Shown: positions 17,754 to 25,582 of the stretch, piece after piece
How positions within the stretch are numbered: position 1 is the first letter of the stretch
Layout: each line of letters opens with the position of its first letter
Origin: Tagaea sp. CACIAM 22H2
GTDB lineage: Bacteria; Pseudomonadota; Alphaproteobacteria; CACIAM-22H2
Direction of reading: 5' to 3'
DNA length: 51,660 bases
Assembly: GCA_014444615.1 (NCBI GenBank)
Contig: PVXE01000031.1
Coordinates: 1-51,660, forward strand
The notes under the pieces: generated by a model
Told to the model about the DNA's origin: nothing
The model's database searches: none
The model's input: only the letters and a program-made list of their open reading frames with translations
Position numbers and translations under genes: made by a program

Positions 17754-18473
17754 CTATGCGTGTCCGCCGTCGTTGGCGATGCGCCGGTCGCGCGAATTCT
17801 CGAGATGCGCTCGGATCGCGTTGCGCGCCGCATTGCCGTCGCCGGATTTGATCGCGTCATAGACCGCACGATGCTCGTCGAGCGTCAGTTGCAAGCGCTC
17901 CGCGCGGCGGCGTTCGCGCGTCACGTCGGCGGTCATGTCGATCCATACGGGGATCGCGACTTCGAGCATCTCGCGCAACAAGGCAAGGCCGGCGGCTTGC
18001 GTGACCGCGCGGTGAAATTCGACGTCGGCGGCCATCGTCGCGCGCCAATCGACTGCGGCCACGCCCTCCTGCCCCGCATCGAGCGCGGCTTTCATGCGTG
18101 CGAGATCGGCTTTGGTGCGATTATTGGCGGCAAGGCTCGCGGCCTCCGCCTCCAGAATCGAGCGCACCGCGAACAACTCGCCCACGCGATGAGTGTTCAT
18201 CGTCGCCCAGACGCTGAAAGGCTGCGCCAGCGGGTTTTCGGCCAAGAACGTGCCGCGCCCTTGCTCGATGCGGATTGTGCCGGTCGCCTGCAAGGTTTGC
18301 ATCGCTTCGCGCACCACGGTGCGGCTGACGCCGAACATACCGGCAAGCTCCGGCTCCGCCGGCAGCCGCGCGCCGGGCGCGATCTTGCGTTCGCGGATAA
18401 TGCCAATCAACTGGCGGACGACGAAATCGCGCCGCCCCGTTTCCGCCGGCTTGGCGACCTTGAATCCCGACAT
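17754..18473 (-). CDS. GntR family regulator, FadR/FCD subfamily
   Basis: 239-residue repressor-type regulator. The winged helix contains RLPAEPELAGMFGVSRTVVR near 39-58, with GTIRIEQGRGTFLAENP as the wing. The FCD effector domain carries the metal-site pattern DVEFHRAV near 152 and DEHRAVYDAI near 201. ATG 18473 is chosen because the helix-turn-helix then begins at the normal distance; a longer frame overlaps the RraA-like gene. It lies between that gene and the ABC genes, with a perfect dyad 22 nt upstream. It likely controls the ABC/dehydrogenase operon in response to a sugar acid. Confidence 0.92.
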   Translation of the reverse strand: MSGFKVAKPAETGRRDFVVRQLIGIIRERKIAPGARLPAEPELAGMFGVSRTVVREAMQTLQATGTIRIEQGRGTFLAENPLAQPFSVWATMNTHRVGELFAVRSILEAEAASLAANNRTKADLARMKAALDAGQEGVAAVDWRATMAADVEFHRAVTQAAGLALLREMLEVAIPVWIDMTADVTRERRRAERLQLTLDEHRAVYDAIKSGDGNAARNAIRAHLENSRDRRIANDGGHA

Positions 18474-18494
18474 ATGATGCCTCCCTGGAGAGGG

Positions 18495-18511
18495 ATCATA
18501 AGACGTATGAT
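18495..18511. promoter_or_regulatory. Candidate GntR operator upstream of the GntR/ABC operon
   Basis: ATCATA (18495-18500), five bases, TATGAT (18506-18511): a perfect dyad of FCD-regulator size, 22 nt before the GntR start. The same half-sites, without the spacer, form the palindrome at 37000-37011 beside another GntR gene. Autoregulation is likely. Confidence 0.55.
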
Positions 18512-18597
18512 GACTTTGGCTCAAGGTCGATTCTGCCGACATTTCTTCGCAGCCGCGAGATACCAACGTCATCGGCGTGGGAACAGGCGTCATCGCC

Positions 18598-19269
18598 TTA
18601 GAACCGCTCGTATTTTTCGTAGAGATCGGCGAGCGAGGCGTTGTCTTCGATCGCATCGCGGATCTTGTTTTCCTTCTCGCAAACGGCCTCGGCCTTCGCG
18701 AGCACCTCGAGGATGAGCGCCTTGGGCACGATCACCGTGCCGTCCTCGTCGCCGAACACATAGTCGCCGGGATTGACGCGCACGCCGCCGATATTCACCG
18801 GGCAATCGAAATCGACGATGTTGAATCGTCCGATCGCGTCGCCCGGGATCGTGTACTTATGGAAGATCGGGAACTTCGCGCGGCGGATATAAGCCGTGTC
18901 GCGAATGCCGCCATCGACGATGGCGCCCACGCAACCGCGCTTGGCCGCCCCGGCACTCCACAACTCGCCCCACACACCGGTCGTTTCGTCTCCGGAGGAG
19001 TCGTAGCAAGCCACGACATGCGGCACGAAACTGTCGATCACGCGCGGCCCCATGCGCTTGGACTTGTCGCGCGTCGCGTTCTGCATTCCGACGATCGTGA
19101 AGGCGGGGCCCGCGATCATCAGCGTGCGGTCGAGCGGCTTGATCGAGTGATGGACGTATTGATGGCGAAGTTCATAGCCATCCAAAACGTCACACACGGC
19201 GGGCGTGTAGAGGCGCTTGAAGCGCGCGGCGATCGATGCCCAGTCGAGATCGGCAAGTTTGATGGTCAT
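18598..19269 (-). CDS. RraA-like aldolase/decarboxylase family protein
   Basis: 223-residue member of the RraA/HMG-aldolase (demethylmenaquinone methyltransferase-like) family. The key segment is WSAGAAKRGCVGAIVDGGIRD near 103-123, the GAA...G.VxDGxxRD signature that binds the metal and pyruvate-like substrates. PVNIGGVRVNPGDYVFGD follows near 153-170 as expected. The true RNase E inhibitor is shorter (about 160 residues), so an aldolase or decarboxylase of a 4-carboxy-2-oxo or 4-hydroxy-2-oxo acid is more probable. It follows the glucarate-dehydratase-like gene by 7 nt, fitting cleavage of a dehydrated sugar acid. Confidence 0.85.
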   Translation of the reverse strand: MTIKLADLDWASIAARFKRLYTPAVCDVLDGYELRHQYVHHSIKPLDRTLMIAGPAFTIVGMQNATRDKSKRMGPRVIDSFVPHVVACYDSSGDETTGVWGELWSAGAAKRGCVGAIVDGGIRDTAYIRRAKFPIFHKYTIPGDAIGRFNIVDFDCPVNIGGVRVNPGDYVFGDEDGTVIVPKALILEVLAKAEAVCEKENKIRDAIEDNASLADLYEKYERF

Positions 19270-19276
19270 GTCGTTC

Positions 19277-20491
19277 TCACCACGCCGGGCTTTTGGGATA
19301 CCAGCCGGGACGGCCGCTATCGGCCAGACCGGGATTGAGGAAGCGGTCGCTGGCGGCCCCCGACGACGCGAGGGCCGCGTATTTGGCGAGCTTGGCTTCG
19401 TCGATCGCGACCCCTAGGCCCGGCCCTTCGGGCGGACGTACGACGCCGCCCTTGGGCACGATTTTGCCGCCGACGATGATGTCGTCGGCCAGATGCAGGT
19501 TCATGCAATCGATCGCGAGCTTGAGATTGGGCATGGCGCTGGCGGCGTGGATCATCGCCGCCCAGCCAACGCCAAGTTCGGCGCTCGAATGCATCCCGAG
19601 ATCGATTCCCGCCGCCTGGCACATCCGGTCCACGGCCATCGTCGCGCGCATGCCGCCCCAGTACCAGACATCGCTCAACACGATGTCGATGGCGCCCATC
19701 TGGATCGCGGGCTGGAACTCCTCGAACGTCGTCACGCACATATTGGTCGCCATCGGCGTGGTCACCGAACGGCGGACTTGCGCCATACCGGCGGCGTTCC
19801 AGCACGGATCCTCGTAATATTCGAGGCCGATCTTGTCGAGGTCGCGCCCGATGCGCACGGCGGTCGCCGGTGTCCAGCAGCCTTGCGGATCGAGACGCAG
19901 ACGCATATCGCGCCCGAAGGTCTCGCGCAGCGCTTCCATCGCGTCGCGATCGACCTCGGGCGCGAAATACCCGCCTTTCAGTTTCAGCGCATTGAAGCCG
20001 TAATCGGCGACCTGCTTCTTGGCGAAATCCACCACGGCGGCAACGTCGTGGACCTGTCCCTGCCCTTGTGCGTTGTTATGGCGATAGAACAGATAGGACG
20101 CGACCGGCACCTCGTTGTGCACCTTGCCGCCGAGCAGGCGATAGACGGGTTCGTCCAGCGTTTTGCCCGCGAGATCGAGGCACGCGATCTCTAGCCCCGC
20201 CATCAATGGCTCGGGCTTCTGCCACGGGTAATAGTTCCAGTGCTTGATCCGCCCGATCAGGCGGTTCGTGTCCAAGGGGTTCTCGCCCTTGAAGATCGCC
20301 TCGAACATGCGGAACGTCTCGGCCTTGTAGCGCGCCGCGACTTCGCCGTAGCCGATCTTGCCGTTCTCGCCCACCACCTTGATCAGCACGCGCGGATAAG
20401 CACCGAGCGAGCCGTAGCAGGTCAGGATCGGCGCCTCCACCGGCACCGTCACCGGGATGCACTCGATCTTCTCGATACGCGTCGAACCCAA
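19277..20491 (-). CDS. Enolase-superfamily sugar-acid dehydratase, glucarate dehydratase-like
   Basis: 404-residue two-domain enzyme. The barrel shows LKLKGGYF (KxK acid/base pair), LRLDPQGCW, YYEDPC and ATNM, i.e. an Asp-Glu-Asn metal triad as in the glucarate dehydratase subgroup. DIVLSDVWYWGG and MHSSAELGVG then supply the partner Asp and the catalytic His. GLGVAID ends the fold. The chosen start is TTG 20491, with GGAAGGAAG about seven bases upstream; the longer frame from 20536 adds unconserved residues. It is the first gene of an operon with the RraA-like gene, behind three FadR-like operator sites. An aldarate or related acid is the likely substrate; the exact sugar cannot be assigned. 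Confidence 0.88.
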   Translation of the reverse strand: MGSTRIEKIECIPVTVPVEAPILTCYGSLGAYPRVLIKVVGENGKIGYGEVAARYKAETFRMFEAIFKGENPLDTNRLIGRIKHWNYYPWQKPEPLMAGLEIACLDLAGKTLDEPVYRLLGGKVHNEVPVASYLFYRHNNAQGQGQVHDVAAVVDFAKKQVADYGFNALKLKGGYFAPEVDRDAMEALRETFGRDMRLRLDPQGCWTPATAVRIGRDLDKIGLEYYEDPCWNAAGMAQVRRSVTTPMATNMCVTTFEEFQPAIQMGAIDIVLSDVWYWGGMRATMAVDRMCQAAGIDLGMHSSAELGVGWAAMIHAASAMPNLKLAIDCMNLHLADDIIVGGKIVPKGGVVRPPEGPGLGVAIDEAKLAKYAALASSGAASDRFLNPGLADSGRPGWYPKSPAW

Positions 20492-20544
20492 GGCGCACTT
20501 CCTTCCCGAACCGGCGGCGCGGTTGCTCCGGCGCACGCCCCCTC

Positions 20545-20579
20545 AATAGGTCAGACCAATAAAGCGGATTGGTCAACCA
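20545..20579. promoter_or_regulatory. Two FadR/GntR-type operators before the dehydratase gene
   Basis: The first site (20545-20560) has a GGTC-A-GACC core (20549-20557). It is identical over 16 bases, in reverse orientation, to the site at 21499-21514 next to the GntR gene. A second weaker site, TGGT-CA-ACCA, lies at 20570-20579. They stand 54-88 nt upstream of the chosen dehydratase start, suitable for repression. Confidence 0.7.
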
Positions 20580-20673
20580 TGAGTCAAGCGCGTTTACCGC
20601 GCCCTCGGTCGAGGCGTGAAAATGCCAGCTAAATAAGGATTAGTGACGAACCCGGTCCGGCGCGGATTGTGGA

Positions 20674-20686
20674 TTGGTCAGTCCAA
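20674..20686. promoter_or_regulatory. Additional GntR-like dyad
   Basis: TTGG-TCAGT-CCAA forms a perfect 4-bp-arm dyad just past the GntR stop codon, 183 nt upstream of the dehydratase start. It resembles the neighbouring GGTC sites and may be an auxiliary operator. Confidence 0.4.
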
Positions 20687-20695
20687 ACGGCCGAC

Positions 20696-21499
20696 TCAAT
20701 CGAAGAATCGCTTCTCGGCCCGCTGCATGTAGCGGATCATGATCGCGCGCGCGGCCGCCCCGTCGCGCACTTCCAACGCCTCGACGATTTCGCGCCGGTC
20801 GGCGATCACCTGCATGCGATGCTCGGGCAGCACGACGCGCGCGCGCAGTTTGAACCACATTTCGCCTCGGCGCAGATCCCACAAATGCCGCACCAACGCC
20901 GCTAGCACGGTGTTGCGCGAAGCTTCGGCGAGCGTCACGTGAAAGGCGTAGTCCTCGGCTTCGGCGAGTTCACCCTTGGCGAACTTCGCCGCCGCTTCGA
21001 ACACCGCGCGGCGCATCGTATCGATCTGCGCTTTGGTGACGTGCTCGGCCGCGAGGGCGGCCAATTCGGGCTCCACCAGTTTACGCGCTTCGAACTGTTC
21101 GCGCACACCCGGCCCCGCGTCGCCAGCATTCGACCACGGCAGTTTGAAACCTTCGGGCGCCAACGCACGCACGAAGGTGCCGCTGCCGACCAGAACTTCG
21201 ATCAATCCCGCCGTTTCGAGCGCGATCATCGCTTCGCGCAACGACGGGCGGCTGACGCCGAGTTGCTGCGCGAGTTCGCGTTCGGGCGGCAGCCGATCGC
21301 CGGGCTTGAACTTGCGAGCCCGCAAGTGCGCCTCGATGCGCGCCGCGATTTCTTCGTAAAGCCGTTTGCGCGGACCTTCCGGAGGCGTCGCGAAGCCGCC
21401 TTCGCGCAAAGGTGCCAAAGCCGCACCCGTGGCTGACTTGCGGGGCTTGGCGATCGGCTTCAGAGCGGTTGAACGTTTCACGCTGGCATCGCTCAGCAA
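20696..21499 (-). CDS. GntR family regulator, FadR/FCD subfamily
   Basis: About 267 residues. The winged helix contains RLPPERELAQQLGVSRPSLR near 72-91, with GSGTFVRALAP as the wing. The FCD domain has DYAFHVTLAEASRN near 181, but the usual EHR of the third metal ligand reads DRR, so the metal site may differ. The start is uncertain: TTG 21499 overlaps the operator, and the GTG at 21481 would give 261 residues. The 30-residue Lys/Arg-rich N-terminal extension is longer than usual. Matching 16-bp operators lie at its own 5' end and before the dehydratase gene, so autoregulation plus control of the dehydratase/RraA operon is likely. Confidence 0.9.
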   Translation of the reverse strand: MLSDASVKRSTALKPIAKPRKSATGAALAPLREGGFATPPEGPRKRLYEEIAARIEAHLRARKFKPGDRLPPERELAQQLGVSRPSLREAMIALETAGLIEVLVGSGTFVRALAPEGFKLPWSNAGDAGPGVREQFEARKLVEPELAALAAEHVTKAQIDTMRRAVFEAAAKFAKGELAEAEDYAFHVTLAEASRNTVLAALVRHLWDLRRGEMWFKLRARVVLPEHRMQVIADRREIVEALEVRDGAAARAIMIRYMQRAEKRFFD

Positions 21500-21514
21500 T
21501 TGGTCTGACCTATT
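21499..21514. promoter_or_regulatory. FadR/GntR-type operator at the GntR start
   Basis: Core GGTC-T-GACC at 21502-21510. All 16 bases are the reverse complement of 20545-20560. It resembles the FadR TGGTCnGACCA pattern. Its overlap with the TTG start codon suggests autorepression, or a downstream true start. Confidence 0.7.
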
Positions 21515-21648
21515 TCGTCACGCTATGCGTCCGCCAGAGCAACGTCAAGCGGACAAGAGACGCCGGATTTGCGTCCGCGCGCAAAGCGGAGGATTATCGC
21601 GGTGCGGACGGCCGGTTCGGCCGCCGATATCATCGACGGCAAACAAGA

Positions 21649-22419
21649 ATGATCGCGCTCAATCTCCGCCAGCAGCACATCGCCAACGCAGCCCGCGATA
21701 AGGGCTTCGTCACCATCGACGATCTAGTCGTGACGCTGGACGTCACGCCGCAGACCGTGCGCCGCGACATCAATTTCCTGTGCGAACACGGCATTCTGGC
21801 GCGCTTCCATGGCGGGGCCGCGTATCGCTCCAGCGTGGCGAACATGCCCTACGAGACGCGCGCGGGCTCGATGACCGAGGAGAAAGCCGCGATCGCCGCA
21901 CGCGTGGCGATGGAGATTCCCGACGCGTCCTCCGTGTTCATCGATATCGGCACGACGGCCGAAGCGGTCGCTCAGGCATTGAGAAGCAAATCGAATCTGC
22001 GCATCGTCACCAACAATCTCAACGTCGTTCGCTTGCTCGCCGGCAAGGAGGATTTCGAGGTGACGGTGACCGGCGGCGTTTTGCGCCATCGCGACCACGC
22101 GATCACCGGTGCCGCCGCGACCGCCTTCGTCGAGCGCTATCGCCTCGACTATTCGATCCTGGGCGTGGTCGCGATCGACGCCACCGGCGCCATTCTCGAC
22201 TTCCATGCCGACGAAGAGCCGCTGACCCGTGCGGTGATCGGCTGCGGGCGGCAATGCTTCGTGGTCGCGGACAGCAGCAAATTCGGCCGTAACGCGATCG
22301 CTCGTGTCGCGCATCTGTCGCAGGTCGAGGCCCTGTTCACCGATGCCGTGCCCGACGGTGTTTGGGCCAAGACGATCAAGGAGTCAGGCGTCCGGCTGGT
22401 TCTGCCGAATACCGACTGA
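21649..22419 (+). CDS. DeoR family transcriptional regulator (GlpR-like)
   Basis: 256-residue sugar-responsive repressor. The N-terminal helix-turn-helix is TIDDLVVTLDVTPQTVRRDI near 24-43, followed by RFHGGAA. The C-terminal DeoRC domain shows SVFIDIGTTAEAVA near 99, VTNNLNVV near 121 and GVLRH near 145. ATG 21649 is chosen because NLRQQHIANAARDKG is the normal DeoR opening; the longer frame is a shadow of the GntR region. It is transcribed towards the aldolase/kinase operon and is divergent from the GntR gene. Three GTTCG-N4-CGAAC-type sites follow it. The effector is probably a phosphorylated sugar. Confidence 0.93.
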   Translation: MIALNLRQQHIANAARDKGFVTIDDLVVTLDVTPQTVRRDINFLCEHGILARFHGGAAYRSSVANMPYETRAGSMTEEKAAIAARVAMEIPDASSVFIDIGTTAEAVAQALRSKSNLRIVTNNLNVVRLLAGKEDFEVTVTGGVLRHRDHAITGAAATAFVERYRLDYSILGVVAIDATGAILDFHADEEPLTRAVIGCGRQCFVVADSSKFGRNAIARVAHLSQVEALFTDAVPDGVWAKTIKESGVRLVLPNTD

Positions 22420-22420
22420 A

Positions 22421-22496
22421 GTTCGTATTCGAACATTTTTGTTTGAAAACGAACTTTTCTGCGTTACGATCTCCTCAATTCGGTTCGGAATCGAAT
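22421..22496. promoter_or_regulatory. Array of three DeoR-type operators before the aldolase/kinase operon
   Basis: Three 14-bp sites of the form GTTCG-N4-CGAAC: perfect at 22421-22434, one mismatch at 22441-22454 (GTTTG) and one at 22483-22496 (CGAAT). Start-to-start spacings are 20 and 42 bp, about two and four helical turns, so a multimeric repressor could bind on one face. The sites fill the 101-nt gap between the DeoR gene and the aldolase start. Confidence 0.75.
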
Positions 22497-22520
22497 ATTT
22501 CCGGCCATCGGGGGAAACGT

Positions 22521-23315
22521 ATGAAGTGGATCCGCAAGCGCGCACTCGCCGGTGAAATGCTCGGCGGCGCTTGGCTCAGCCTCGCTTCGCCGGTCGCGGC
22601 GGAGATCACCTCGCGCAGCGGTTTCGACTGGATCCTGTTCGATCTCGAACATGGCTTCGGCGACAACAACGATCTGCTCCACCAGCTTCAGGCGATCGAA
22701 GCGTCGCCCAGTGTCGGCATCGTGCGTGTGCCCGCGATCGACGGCCCGATCTTCAAGCGCGTGCTCGATCTGGGCCCCGCCGGCTTGATGATCCCGAACG
22801 TGTCGACCGCCGAAGCCGCCGTCGAACTCGTGCGCCAGGCACGCATTCCCCCGCTGGGCGTGCGCGGAGCCGCGCAATCGACGCGCGCTTCGGGCTACGG
22901 CTTCGGCTACGAACGCTATATCGCCGAAGCGAACGCCAATCTGCTGATGGTCGCGCAAATCGAATCACGCGAAGGCGTGGCGAACGCGGAATCGATCGCG
23001 GCCGTCGACGGAATCGACGTGTTGTTCGTCGGCCCGTTGGACCTGTCGATCGATATGGGCTTGCCCGCCGAGCGCCCGCGCGGCGAGTTCGCCGACGCCG
23101 TGGCGAAAGTGGCGCGAGCCGCGCGCCAACACGGCAAAGCCGCCGGTGTGCTGGTCCGCAACATCGAACAGGCGCGCGACTACGCGGAACTCGGTTTCAC
23201 CTTCATCGCGATGGGCTCCGACCGCGGCCTCATCGCCAGCGGCATGGTGCGCAACGCCAAGGATTTGGCGGCTTTGCGCGCGCCCACCACCGCAAAGGCG
23301 GCTTCCGGCCAATGA
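22521..23315 (+). CDS. HpcH/HpaI-type aldolase
   Basis: 264-residue class II (metal-dependent) pyruvate aldolase of the HpaI/GarL/RhmA family. GAWLSLASPVAAEI near 15, WILFDLEHG near 35-43 (substrate and base region), RVPAIDG near 72, GLMIPNVSTAEAA near 90, VAQIESREGVAN near 144 and DVLFVGPLDLSIDMG near 169 are in family order. ATG 22521 has a GGGGG ribosome site. It retro-aldolises 2-keto-3-deoxy sugar acids to pyruvate and an aldehyde. GarL-like activity would continue the glucarate-type pathway begun by the dehydratase at 19277. The kinase follows with an ATGA overlap. Confidence 0.9.
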   Translation: MKWIRKRALAGEMLGGAWLSLASPVAAEITSRSGFDWILFDLEHGFGDNNDLLHQLQAIEASPSVGIVRVPAIDGPIFKRVLDLGPAGLMIPNVSTAEAAVELVRQARIPPLGVRGAAQSTRASGYGFGYERYIAEANANLLMVAQIESREGVANAESIAAVDGIDVLFVGPLDLSIDMGLPAERPRGEFADAVAKVARAARQHGKAAGVLVRNIEQARDYAELGFTFIAMGSDRGLIASGMVRNAKDLAALRAPTTAKAASGQ

Positions 23316-24727
23316 AGCAGACACCCGTCATTCTCGCGGTCGATCTGGGAACGCAGAGCCTGCGCTTCTCGATCGTCGCGGCCGACGGGTCGAAGCCGTG
23401 GACATGGTCCTGCGCCATTTCCACGCGCACGCAAGGCGATATCAGCGAGCAGGATTCCACCGCTTGGGACAAGTCTTTGCGCGAAGGATTCGCGCAAGCC
23501 AAGCGCGCGGGCGCGAAGTTCGATGCGGTCGCGGCCGCGGGTCCGCTCGCCGGCTGGGTGCCGCATGATGCGGACGGCAAGGCTTTAGGCCCGGCGCTGA
23601 TGTATTTCGACAAGCGCAGTGCCGCCGATCTCGCCGTGCTGGAAGAAGTCGAAGATCAACGCGCCGACGGTTTGCGCGCGACGATCGCCGATCCGGTCCC
23701 GCATCTGCTGCGGTTGCGCCGCGAAAGCCCCGAGATCTATGCGCGCACGCATCGCTTGCTCGACGCGACCGGGCATCTGAACGCGCGATTGACCGGTGGC
23801 GTGGCGACGCTCGATATCTATACGGCGCTACGCTTGCCTGCCGCCGATCTCGCGCGCCGCCTTGACATCGACGTTTCGAAACTCGGCCGGCCGACGCGCA
23901 TCGGCGAAACGATCGGCACGCTCGCCCCCGAATTCGGCGCGCCCGTACCCGTCATCGCAGCTAGCTTCGACAGCAAAACCGCCTATATCGCCAGCGGCAT
24001 TTCCAAGCCCGGCGAAGCGCTCGATATCTCCGGCACGGTCACATCCTTCGGCGTGGTCGCACCCAAGCGCTTGGTCGATGCGCAACGTCGCGTCTATTCG
24101 GTTCCGCTCGACGAAGCCTGGCTCGTGCGCGGCTCGATGGGCGGGACCGGCAGCATCCTCGAATGGGCGCGCGGCGAAATGCCGTTCGAGGATTACGAAA
24201 AACTCGCGGCAAGCGCGCCACCCGGCGCCAAGGGCGTTACCTTCCTGCCCTTCCATTCGGGCGCACGTGCGCCCCTGTGGAACCCGGCGATGCGCGGCGC
24301 GTATCTGGGCCTGTCGCTCGACACGGATCGTGCGGCGATGGCGCGCGCCGTGTTCGAAGGCATGGCGCTCGGCCTAAAGCACATTGCGGTGGCAATGGCG
24401 GAAAGCGGCGTGGCGCTCGATGAGCTTCGGCTCGCGGGCGGGCTCGCGCGCAGCGATCTGCTGGCACGCTTGAAGGCCGATATTCTTGGCCGTCCGGTCG
24501 TGCGCTGCGCCGATCACGAATTGACGACGCTTGGCCTCGCCGTCATCGCACATACGGCGATCGGCGCCTTCCCGACGCGCGTCGCCGCGAGCCGCGTGCT
24601 CGTGCGCCTTGCCGACCGCATCCATCCCGGGCCCGATGCGGCGACTTACGCCCCCGTTTATCGCCGCTATGTCGCCGCCGTGACCGCGCTCGCCCCGGTC
24701 TTTGCGGTCAACTCGGTATCTGGATAA
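23312..24727 (+). CDS. FGGY family carbohydrate kinase
   Basis: 471-residue sugar kinase of the xylulokinase/gluconokinase superfamily. The N-terminal phosphate loop is ILAVDLGTQSLRFSI near 7-21. DISGTVTSFGVVAPK near 236, GSMGGTGSILEW near 274 and FLPFHSGARAPLWNP near 311 belong to the C-terminal ATPase lobe; LRLAGGLARSDLLARLKAD near 374 is the adenosine-binding segment. Start ATG 23312 overlaps the aldolase stop. Neighbours suggest phosphorylation of a sugar or of the product of the aldolase; the exact substrate is not visible. Regulation by the DeoR array upstream is likely. Confidence 0.9.
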   Translation: MKQTPVILAVDLGTQSLRFSIVAADGSKPWTWSCAISTRTQGDISEQDSTAWDKSLREGFAQAKRAGAKFDAVAAAGPLAGWVPHDADGKALGPALMYFDKRSAADLAVLEEVEDQRADGLRATIADPVPHLLRLRRESPEIYARTHRLLDATGHLNARLTGGVATLDIYTALRLPAADLARRLDIDVSKLGRPTRIGETIGTLAPEFGAPVPVIAASFDSKTAYIASGISKPGEALDISGTVTSFGVVAPKRLVDAQRRVYSVPLDEAWLVRGSMGGTGSILEWARGEMPFEDYEKLAASAPPGAKGVTFLPFHSGARAPLWNPAMRGAYLGLSLDTDRAAMARAVFEGMALGLKHIAVAMAESGVALDELRLAGGLARSDLLARLKADILGRPVVRCADHELTTLGLAVIAHTAIGAFPTRVAASRVLVRLADRIHPGPDAATYAPVYRRYVAAVTALAPVFAVNSVSG

Positions 24728-24767
24728 CGTGATGGCGAGCTATCCACCCATTTTTGAATCAAATTCC

Positions 24768-24824
24768 TTGACTCAGAATACAAAGAGTCAAAATTATATA
24801 TCATCTTTCATTTTCAAAGATGAT
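24768..24824 (+). promoter_or_regulatory. Promoter/operator region of the GntR-ABC-BNR operon
   Basis: An AT-rich island between two GC-rich genes. TTGACTC (24768-24774) and GAGTCAA (24785-24791) form a perfect 7-bp dyad, and TTGACT also makes a good -35 box with AT-rich -10 candidates at 24791-24800. Next to it, ATCATCTTT (24800-24808) and AAAGATGAT (24816-24824) form a perfect 9-bp dyad with a 7-nt loop that ends six bases before the GntR start. The first may be the operator; the second may hide the ribosome site when transcribed. Confidence 0.6.
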
Positions 24825-24830
24825 GTCCCG

Positions 24831-25526
24831 ATGCTCGAAGTCCGCAGCGAATTCCCTATCTCCAACGATGAGACCGAGCTCACCGCCTATTCCAAGCTGA
24901 CCAACGCGCTGTGCCTGGATATCCAGGCCGGGCGCTTCGATCCGGACTCGCGGCTGAAAGTGCGCGATCTGGCCGAACGCTACGGCGTCAGCCCCAGCCC
25001 GGTGCGCGAGGCGTTGCAGGTCCTGAACGGGCTGGGCTTGGTCGAGATCGATCCCAACAAGGGCGCACGGGTGCGCAACCTGTCGCCCGCCGAGGTCGAT
25101 CAGGCCTGCCAGATCAACCAAGCGCTCGAATCCTTCGCCGCGCGAATGCTCGCCGAAAGCGCCTCGCCCCATCAGATCCGCGTGCTGCGCGAGATCGATG
25201 CGCGCCATCAGCAAGCCTATCGCGACGGCGATGTCGAAGGGCTCAGCAGTATCGGCCGCGACTTCCATTTCGCGATCTACCGCTTCATCCGCAATCCCTT
25301 CGTCACGCGCACGGCGATCGTCCACACGACGCTCGCCTTCGTGAACCGGCGCGAAGTCGGCTTCAGCCAGGCGCGTCTCGACGCGATCTGCGCCGAGCAC
25401 ACCGAAATTCTCGACGCGATCGAAGCCCGCGATCCCGACCGCGCCGCCAAACGGGCTTTCGAGCACGCGCGCTCCTGCACCGACGATCTGGTCGATCGCG
25501 TGTCGAAGCGCCCGTCCCAACACTGA
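24831..25526 (+). CDS. GntR family regulator, FadR/FCD subfamily
   Basis: 231-residue regulator. The helix-turn-helix is KVRDLAERYGVSPSPVREAL near 43-62, with VEIDPNKGARVRNLSP as the wing. The FCD domain has RDFHFAIYRF near 143, AEHTEILDAIEARD near 187 and AFEHARSC near 208. I chose ATG 24831, because a longer frame runs through the AT-rich promoter region into the kinase gene. It is the first gene before a sugar ABC transporter (56 nt gap) and probably controls it. Confidence 0.92.
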   Translation: MLEVRSEFPISNDETELTAYSKLTNALCLDIQAGRFDPDSRLKVRDLAERYGVSPSPVREALQVLNGLGLVEIDPNKGARVRNLSPAEVDQACQINQALESFAARMLAESASPHQIRVLREIDARHQQAYRDGDVEGLSSIGRDFHFAIYRFIRNPFVTRTAIVHTTLAFVNRREVGFSQARLDAICAEHTEILDAIEARDPDRAAKRAFEHARSCTDDLVDRVSKRPSQH

Positions 25527-25582
25527 CACGCAAAACGGCGCACGGCCCGAACGGCCGGCGCCTCAAAGGGAGGAACAAACGG

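Noticed and set aside
16362..18716. 784-codon plus-strand open frame
   Set aside because: It is antisense to the binding protein and GntR genes, is rich in Arg/His/Asp without any family motif, and is explained by the GC-rich third positions of the real genes.
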